In this document: positions 57,022 to 64,000 of the stretch, piece by piece
How positions within the stretch are numbered: position 1 is the first letter of the stretch
Layout of the letters: each line of letters begins with the position of its first letter
Source: Helianthus annuus
Taxonomy: Eukaryota; Streptophyta; Magnoliopsida; Asterales; Asteraceae
Reading direction: 5' to 3'
DNA: 64,000 nt
Assembly (NCBI RefSeq): GCF_002127325.2
Contig: NC_035448.2
Coordinates: forward strand, 84,650,087-84,714,086
Notes under the pieces: model-generated
What the model saw: only the letters and a program-made list of their open reading frames with translations
Told to the model about the DNA's origin: nothing
The model's database searches: none
Position numbers and translations under genes: made by a program

Positions 57022-57788
57022 TTCAAAACCTCCAAAAGTTGAAAATAGAAGTTAAGTGTGGGACCAAGGTGCAAGCTGATCGGGTGGCTCTTCGATCGGG
57101 TGGCAATCTGATCAGACGGCAATCCGTCCCAGTCGACCTGATCGTCTTTACACTTGGTTGTTTTGATAGTTTGCGGTTTTCTCGAGATGGTACGATAACG
57201 TGCTAAACAACAGAAACCTTGTCAAGACTTAGTGACCCGATCGGATAGGAACCACCCTAGCCCGACCAGTTAACTGTTCGAGACGGTGTTTCATGTTTAA
57301 CCCGAAATCAGTAGTCTCTTGTATAGAATCCAGATCTTGGACCATCACATCACTAAGAAGGAGTAGAATGTCAGAACTAGTTCCGATTCTGTCGGTTTTG
57401 AGTGCATTGAGTGTAAAAGAGTTGAAAGAAAGTTAGAAAACCAACTTTCAATCCTTTACACCTTGAATATGTTCAGATCTATGCAAGATCTTTGTTTATT
57501 CTTGTGGAAATCGTTTAGATCTAAGTTGTTCTTGGTGGATTGAAGCCCAAACATGAAGTTCATAAGAACACCATGATGACATCATCCTAGAACACCTTGA
57601 ATTCATTGATTTCATGGTTAAAAGTTAAGATTCAAAAGATAGAAAGGTGAAGGAGTGCGTGTAGATCAAGAAAGTACAAGATTTAGGTTGAAAACTTACA
57701 AGAATCACGAGAAATCGGAAGAAAAGTGGGTTGGAGAGAGTTGAGTCGAGTGAGAGCTGTCACATCAAGTGATGTGACAGTTTGAAGT

Positions 57789-57880
57789 TATTTATAGGGT
57801 TTCCCAAAAATGAAAGTGGGGAAAGTGGCAGCCCGATCGGGTGACAACTCGATCGGTTGGCCACTCGATTGGAGTGTTCG
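57789..57880 (-). promoter_or_regulatory. TATA box and short 16-bp array, duplicated E LTR
   Basis: TATTTATA at 57789-57796, and two full 16-bp units plus a degenerate one at 57833-57880. This is the short form, although it is a duplicate of the long form at 43724. Confidence 0.7.
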
Positions 57881-57973
57881 TCGTGACGAGCTTTTGCGGT
57901 TTCGATTCGCGTATTGAGCGTTGCGATACGATAATATAGAGTTTCTTATTAATCCCAACTACTATATCTAACA

Positions 57974-58883
57974 TGTTAGACTCTGTATTCCCAAGACACA
58001 TATTAAATTGATGTTGCTAGTACGTTATGATCCAAGTCGGGTCATACCCAATAACAAGCTAGACAAACACCTATAATATTTATTTATGATATGATCAAAC
58101 AAATAAATATTAATACTTAGAATATTTAGAAATTGGTTTTCTAAATAATTGCACTTGACAAACTAATAAATTATATGGATAATTTATTTTTGAGAGAATA
58201 TTTTATTTTGTTATTTAATGGGTTAAATAACATTTAAAAGGATTGCATGTTGTTTATAAAATGTTATATTAAGTTTTATAAAAGTTATAAAACTTAAATA
58301 CAAGACATGAAAACAAGTTAGAAAAATTTGATTGGGTGTAAATGGAGGTGATATGGGCCGCCCCCTATGGGGTCATCCCAAGGTTTTATGGCCAATCAAA
58401 TTTCTTGCAATTCTTTAAATTATGATAAGAAATGATTTGGTGATTTTTTAAAAGAACTCACTCATATCTTTCATAACATCATAACATCTTTTTAAGTAGG
58501 AGACTTGAAATTTCTCTCTCAAAATTTTCGGCCATAAGGGGTTCCAAGGAGCCTTTCGGTTTTGTTTCAAGTGTTGAAATCCTAGCAAAATCATAGTGTT
58601 TATTGGAAGCTTGGGGTATACTAGCTTGAGGCTTTCTTGTTTCAAAGCTACCATCCAAGAATCATCAACATCTTCCATCTCCTTGCTCTTGGAAAGGTTG
58701 TTTCTTAAAACACCCTATGGTTGCATTTTGATAGCATGCATGTCATATATGGATCCGGTTATTGGGTTTTGCATTTAAAAATGGTTTTAAATCTTATAAA
58801 GTAACATGTTTTAAATCTTTTTCAGCTGCGTTTTAATTTTATTTGGATAAAATCACTTTGATAAACATGTGAAAAACCCAATA
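57974..58883 (+). mobile_element. Copia-type solo LTR (910 bp), duplicated copy
   Basis: Same length, site and TAACA flanks (57969-57973 and 58884-58888) as the copy at 43913, so it was carried by the tandem duplication. Its end reads CCCAATA instead of CCCAACA. Confidence 0.85.
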
Positions 58884-59287
58884 TAACATACAATCATCCT
58901 AAATAACTTGCATTTAGCGTTTGCGATTCGATTACGATAGCGTTTCGATTAATCACCACATCATAAACATAATAAACATGCACAAGTAACACATATATAG
59001 CTCACACACGTAAAACAATATCTAGAACGCATAAATCGGGTTGCGAGTGCGATGGCGATAAGCGATAAAGCGACAAAACATGCGATAAATAGCGATTAAA
59101 CCTCGATTAGTAACAAGTACTCCACATAATACAACTAATGCGATAAAGTAAATAGACTATCTACAAGTCAACGAAGTCAAAACAGGAATTGAGCAAGGAG
59201 TGACAGATCGCAATTAGCAATCTTTTCTTCCTTTGATTTCAATCTTGACTTGACTTTGACTTTCGAAACATGGGGTGTTACAAGCAA

Positions 59288-61279
59288 CCCAAACTCCCCG
59301 TGAATCTGTCTTCAGCTTCAGTTGCTCCCCCTTTCAGTAGACTCTTTTTCTTCAGGCTCCCCCTTTTGTTAAGCTTCCGTGCTTTTGGAATCGACACCTA
59401 GCTTTCTGATTACAAGCTCCCCCTTGCGATGAGCTCGTCTTAAGACTCCCCCTTAGACTCAGCTATCGGGATCGTAAGATTCAAAACCTAACTCTCAACA
59501 TAAGATGGAGCATTTCAAATATATGACAATGAAAGCTTTTTAGGTTTTTTTAGGAATGATGACATGGCTCTTAACTAATTTTGGATTGAAAACCTAGCTC
59601 TATTGTATAAATATAACAATATGAATATATCCAGGATTAACTTGGCTCTCTCCCCCTATCAAATTACTTTATAGATTTAACAGTTTAAAGCATCCAAAAC
59701 CTTACGAATAACCTTCCAAGTCCAAATTAATGACCTTGGAGATTTCACAAACTGTTTTTAAATTTTCATTTTGAAACTTCAAGATTCAAATTAATGAACT
59801 TGTACCATTTTCAAAAACACGTTCAGCATACTCAGATTTTGAAACTTAGCTCTCGGACATCAGTTGTTGAAAATAAAGTATAAACAAAATCTTTTTGTAT
59901 TTTTCTGAAACATAAAGCAGTAAAGAAACATTACAGACACTATTTTTGTTTGAGTTCGTGGCAGAGGATCATATCAGTTTATGACAAATCACTAGCACCG
60001 TTGAGCTTTAAACACTTTAAGTTTTAAACGATTCACTTAGATTGTCAGTATACTGATCCACTTAAATTTTCACACAAAGTTCATCTGATTCAACATACGA
60101 AATTAGTGTTTTAAGAACTTAAACTTATTCGCGTGTCCCAACTCAGAATATACTCCCGTATCAAAATTCCCTAGATTCAGTCTTACAGGTGAGTATACCA
60201 TAATGATATCTGTAATCTGGGTTAAAGCGAGACCTTGAGAGCTCAGGTATGAACTACCGTTCAGTCAAAGAGATGAAGGATCGACTTTAGGTATGTTCCC
60301 TTTGGGAATCTTCTTTACAACTGCACTTGATATATATTTTTCGATATTTTCTCAATTTTTTATGCAGAGGGTAAGCTTTTTAAAGCGCGAAAAGTATTAT
60401 ACGAGGTCTAGGCCTTTGCTTCCACAATACAGAAGACCAGGTATAATACCCCATATATCAAGCAGTATAAAGACCTAGTATCTCAGAATCAGGCAATCTC
60501 TCAAACAAGATTTCGGGGGTCACCCATATATCCAAGAGATGTACCCCACGAGATAAGTAAGTATTGATATTTAGGTTTATATCTCGAAATCAATCTACTA
60601 AGCGTGTAAAAATCTACTGGCATATCATCAGTGAGACCGTTTATCACATTTGACTTTCCATTTCTTTAGCGTACTGTGATTGTCTACTGATGTACTATCA
60701 TTTCCTCTTTTTACACAAAACTCATTTTGCTTTTCTATTGTTTTTGGCCTTTTCAAATTTTCAAATGTTTTTGTATTTTCTGACAACCCTTACTCCCCCT
60801 AAAATTCAAAACATTTAAAGAAAATTTGACAACCTAATACAGATAGCTTTGTCTCGTCATCCATTTTCTGCATCTCATGCTCTGTTTTGCATAAAGTACC
60901 CCCATGATTTACAACACATTGATATTTGACAGTTTGAAAACCGTTTTTTAATCTTGTGAAATTAATCATGTTTGTCCAGCCTGAGGGTTTTGGCGTATTC
61001 AATCAACATATTTTTTTTGAAATTTTTGATTTTTGACAAAATTAAAAAAACACAAACATATTTTTTCATTTTCAATTTTTGACAGAATAAAAATATATTT
61101 TTGGTTTTTAAATTTTTCAATTTTTTAGGATTTTTAATATAGTTTATTTATGTACAGAAATGAACAAACTCCCTGTTTCAGTTGCAGGGACCAGCAGCCT
61201 CCTCCTATGCCAGGCTGCTCCTCTGTTTCTTTTGACATTCAACCATCTGTTGGAGCACCTGCACATTCAACTAATTGAA
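59288..61279 (-). other. Region between gag and 3' LTR of element F
   Basis: 2 kb with no pol motif. In the sense direction gag is followed by T/A-rich DNA, then the series of polypurine tracts. Short frames (for example 60293-60478) are not recognised. In Sireviruses a long region after pol carries these tracts, so the simplest reading is that pol is deleted near 61280. Confidence 0.5.
59325..59454 (-). other. Multiple polypurine tracts of element F
   Basis: CTCCCCCTT occurs at 59325, 59357, 59417 and 59446, so AAGGGGGAG four times on the minus strand. Arrays of this core upstream of the 3' LTR are a Sirevirus hallmark. Confidence 0.65.
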
Positions 61280-63060
61280 TCATTTGAACAATGCAACCCA
61301 GGTCTGTTTGACCTTGGGCACTGTGACATAATAAGAATCATTCAACTTCGGAAAATCTTTATCATTTTTCACAAATGTATTCTCATTCCGATTATCACTC
61401 ACAGAAGTTTGTTTCTTTGCCACCCAAGTTTGACCTTTTGAAACATTCCTTTTATAAAATCTTGATTCATTTTGATTATTTACTTTTGGTTTCCAAAACT
61501 GGTTTTGTTTTGTTGCATCAACATTTGTTTTCCAACTTTGTGTTGTTCTAAATCTGGGTGTCACTTGTTTCCAAATTTGTTGTGTTTCAGCATTTGAGCT
61601 TTTCGGCTTCCAAGTTTGTTTAGTTTCAAACTTGGTTGGCTTCTGATTCACAACATCAGACTTCTTTTTCTCAACACCAACAGGCTTCGGATTTGGACAC
61701 TTACGAGCAAGATGTCCAGTTTGATCACATTTAAAACATGTTCTTTTTGAAACATCTTTCACCTGTTGTTGTTGTTGTTTCTTTTGAGCATAGAACTCTT
61801 CATTAGACTGTCGCTTAAATTGGAGTTCTTTCTCTTCTTTGGAACTTGTTCCATGAACAAAGTTCATCTGTTTTTGAAGATTTGTCATTTCAGTTCTTTT
61901 CCAATTCTGTTCCTTCTTATAACCCAACCCAGCCTTCATATTTTTCTTTTTGTAATTAGGTTTGTTATAAAAAGTTTTCTTGCTCTTTCCAGCGAATTTT
62001 GAAATCTCAGACTTTTCAATCTCTGCCAGTTTGAAAACTTTGTTGATTTTATCTGAAATCACATTTTGAATTGGTAATTCATCATCCGAGAATAGTTTGT
62101 CCGATCCAATCATGGTATAAACCAATCCTTTTGAATCATCATTCAAAACTTTCTCAGATTGTGAATGTTTAAGATAACTATCATGAAAACTTCCCTCATT
62201 TTCATCCTGTGACTCAGACTTATCTAATTTGGTAGACTCCTCTGCTAGAACACTTTCAACGACCTTACCTACCACCTCTGAATCAACAAGATCATTAGAT
62301 TTGGTGTAAGTCACATTGATGTTGTCGGATAATTGGTCAACCATGTTTATTGCCTTTTCCATTTTCTCGCCATCATGGAATGTATAATTATTCTCCAACG
62401 GCGGTGGAACTTGATGGTATTCAGACCCAATTCCCTTTTTGTTCTTTTCTGACTCTTTCCCATCGGGGGTGATGTTGAAAATACGTTCCAGAATGTATGA
62501 AGAAGCATGATAACTTTGAAGTTTATTGACCAACTTTTCTTTATCTGCCAACTCTTGTTTAAGCTTAGCAACATCATCAATATATTGATTTAAAACCATT
62601 GGTTTTCCTTCATATCTGGCTTCAAGAAATTTAGTTATTTTCTGACATGCAGACAATCTATCATCTAAACTTTTTCACTCTACTCTTCAAAGTTTCATAG
62701 GCTTCTTTTACAGTATGATATGATAATTTCATTCCATCATATTCTTTTTGCAACTCTTGAATTGTTTTATCTTTTGGAACACATTCGTTGCAAACAGCTG
62801 AACACTTTCTTTCAAAATTTTGTTTTCTGTTTCAAATTCATCACATTTTTGTCTCAGCTTTTCATTTTCTTGTTTCAAAAACTTTTCATTTTCAATCATT
62901 TCATGACATTTTTCTTTGAAAATCTTTTCTATTTTTGTAATTTCAATGTCTCTGATGTTAAGTTTTTCATCTTTTTCAGTACAAGCATTGCACATTTCCA
63001 TGCATTTCTTGCACTTTTGTTCATCTTTATTATCAATTGATTGATCAGAAGAATCAGTTT
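61280..63060 (-). pseudogene. Copia gag of element F (frameshifted)
   Basis: The 5' part (63001-62729) is Lys/Glu-rich and probably coiled coil. A frameshift near 62815 and another near 62671 (AAAAAGTTTAGATGA) break it. The long frame from 62656 begins at the SACQKITKFLEARYEGK motif, which is not the true start. It carries KQELADKEKLVNKLQ (coiled coil) and the knuckle CFKCDQTGHLARKC (C-C-H-C complete, about residues 309-322). A long basic tail with repeated KQ-WKP and FWKP motifs follows. The total is near 590 codons. Long gags with such tails occur in Sirevirus-type Copia. A gag of this kind would form the particle shell. Confidence 0.75.
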
Positions 63061-63076
63061 ATGTTATTACCTCAGT

Positions 63077-64000
63077 TGTCACACCCCAACCAATGGCGGA
63101 ATCATCGGGGCATGGCACTGAGCGAAACAAATTGTCCAGAAGTTTCCATAACAATTATCATTACCAATCAATTTAAAGTAACATGTCCCATACCATGCCT
63201 CAAAAAGTAAACAAATTATTACAGAAAAATTCTAGGCAAATAGTTCTATTCCGACAACTCAGATTTTCAAAATAGAGCAATTGTTTATCTCCTTCTAGAG
63301 ACTCTTGGTTACATTAGTACAGACAACTATTTGTTGGCCTCTAGAAACTTATTATAGCCTCGCTTTCCTAGCAGCTAAGCATCCTAAATACCTGTCACAT
63401 ACGTTAAAATAAAAGTCAATACACATAGTGTAAAGGTGAGCATACAAGTTTGATAGTAGCATATAGAGTTCGAAATAGTTTACGCATAACCAGCACGTAC
63501 ACAGAGGAAAACGAAGCATGTTAATTATCGACATGGATCTATCGATACCAATGACTGCGGGTTGACTTCCCAAGGCAGTTCGTAATACATGATCACCACC
63601 GTAATCCATGCAAATAATTGTCCTTAACAACCCCCGTGTGAACGGACACGGGGGTTGAGTCCAAACTATAGTACTATTGTCATTAAGGCAGGTAGATAGC
63701 ATTCCACGTGTAAACATAACAACAAGCATTCATTTAGTCATGTAATACATGCGCTAACGGTTAGCGTTTAAAGTATTGCGTAGTGTGTTCGATTGTGATT
63801 TTGTATAAGTAACGTATGTAACACCCAAAAGTGCATAAAGCAAAAAGGGATCGAGTATACTCACAGCGGTTGATGGATTGAAGGGAGCGCTTGAGAGTAA
63901 GGTTAGCCTGAATTGTTCGATAGCATAATGGTAAGTGGCACGTAAAACGAGAATAAACGTTGATGGGTCGAATGGTAGTCCGGTCAGATGGCAATCCGAT
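63077..64000 (-). mobile_element. Another E-family LTR, incomplete at window end
   Basis: Starts TGTCACACCCCAACC like 11931 and 41658 and is collinear with them for over 900 bp, but more diverged. 16-bp units begin again at about 63960. It is inserted in the 5' part of element F. Five bases before it are TCAGT, the expected duplication, whose partner lies outside the window. Confidence 0.8.

Larger units (their letters stand above)
44987..59047. repeat. Tandem duplication in E LTR, second copy (interrupted)
   Basis: 44987-45248 and 57022-59047 together repeat 42674-44986. It is about 48 bp shorter, mainly from fewer 16-bp units. Element D splits it. Confidence 0.85.
11931..59282 (-). mobile_element. 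Ty3/Gypsy element E (Tekay-like), heavily interrupted
   Basis: A full-length minus-strand element with perfect AGCAA duplications (11926-11930 and 59283-59287). The order in its own sense is 5' LTR (59282-41658, itself carrying a solo LTR, a duplication and element D), primer site (41654-41643), leader (41642-40483), element C (40477-19180), gag, protease, RT, RNase H, integrase, polypurine tract and 3' LTR (14509-11931). Without insertions the internal region is about 5.8 kb, normal for a complete Gypsy element. The domain order PR-RT-RH-INT and a C-terminal chromodomain-like tail indicate a chromovirus of the Tekay/Del type. Confidence 0.9.
41658..59282 (-). mobile_element. 5' LTR of element E with duplication and insertions
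   Basis: Left end TGTCACACCCCAACC, right end GGGTGTTACA. It contains a Copia solo LTR (43913-44822), a tandem duplication of about 2.3 kb whose second copy starts at about 44987, element D (45249-57021) in that second copy, and the duplicated solo LTR (57974-58883). The duplicated part aligns with 12.9-14.3 kb in the 3' LTR. Confidence 0.85.
11444..63076 (-). mobile_element. Sirevirus-like Copia element F, host of the nest
   Basis: It comprises a 3' LTR (11444-11837), a polypurine tract (11838-11849) and a short internal piece (11850-11930). Element E (11931-59282) interrupts it, and the internal region continues (59288-61279) into gag (61280-63060). The AGCAA duplication on both sides of E joins the halves. 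Four further AAGGGGGAG tracts on the minus strand (59325-59454) match the multiple polypurine tracts described for Sireviruses. No protease, integrase or reverse transcriptase lies between gag and the tracts, so pol has been lost. The 5' end is cut by another insertion at 63077. Confidence 0.6.

Overview
The window looks like plant nuclear DNA, most likely from an Asteraceae species. That family assignment is an inference from the wording of the gag-pol remnants and LTR families, not from any host gene. The 64 kb is essentially all transposable elements. I found no intact host gene, tRNA, rRNA or CRISPR array. Almost every real coding stretch is a broken retrotransposon gag or pol; the two short open frames at 4172-4879 and 5310-5951 also belong to an LTR element.

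Layout of the first 11.4 kb. A decayed Ty1/Copia 3' end (1-2110) is followed by a 350-bp sequence that returns at 8762-9110; each copy abuts a Helitron-like 3' terminus on the minus strand. Between them lies a GGTACC-rich MITE-like element split by a probable 2.15-kb solo LTR (2832-8012, target duplication GTAAC). That LTR is in turn split by a composite of four short 336-bp-type LTRs (3327-6350, target duplication CATAA) whose outermost LTRs point in opposite directions. A second solo LTR (9313-10982, minus, target duplication GCACA) follows.

From 11444 to beyond 63076 there is one nested stack, ordered by perfect target-site duplications. A minus-strand Sirevirus-like Copia element (3' LTR at 11444-11837, gag at 61280-63060) was hit by a minus-strand Ty3/Gypsy element E (11931-59282, AGCAA). 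Element E received plus-strand Gypsy element C (19180-40477, GAAGT) next to its gag. The 3' LTR of C then received a gag-only Gypsy element G (28764-37929, CTTAT). The 5' LTR of E took up a Copia element now reduced to a solo LTR (43913-44822, TAACA). About 2.3 kb of that LTR, solo LTR included, was tandemly duplicated. The second copy received plus-strand Gypsy element D (45249-57021, TTCAA), whose 5' LTR carries a 5'-truncated L1 LINE (45504-47483, 17-bp duplication). Another E-family LTR starts at 63077 and runs off the end.

Elements C, D, E and G have gag and pol features of plant Gypsy elements with tRNA-Met type primer sites, and all carry the same palindrome just before their polypurine tract. 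All are inactive by stops, frameshifts or deletions. The most notable structures are the U5-to-U5 composite at 3327-6350, a 16-bp repeat array next to the TATA box in the LTR of E that differs by three units between copies, a candidate 91-nt intron in the gag of D, and a relic second LTR start in D.
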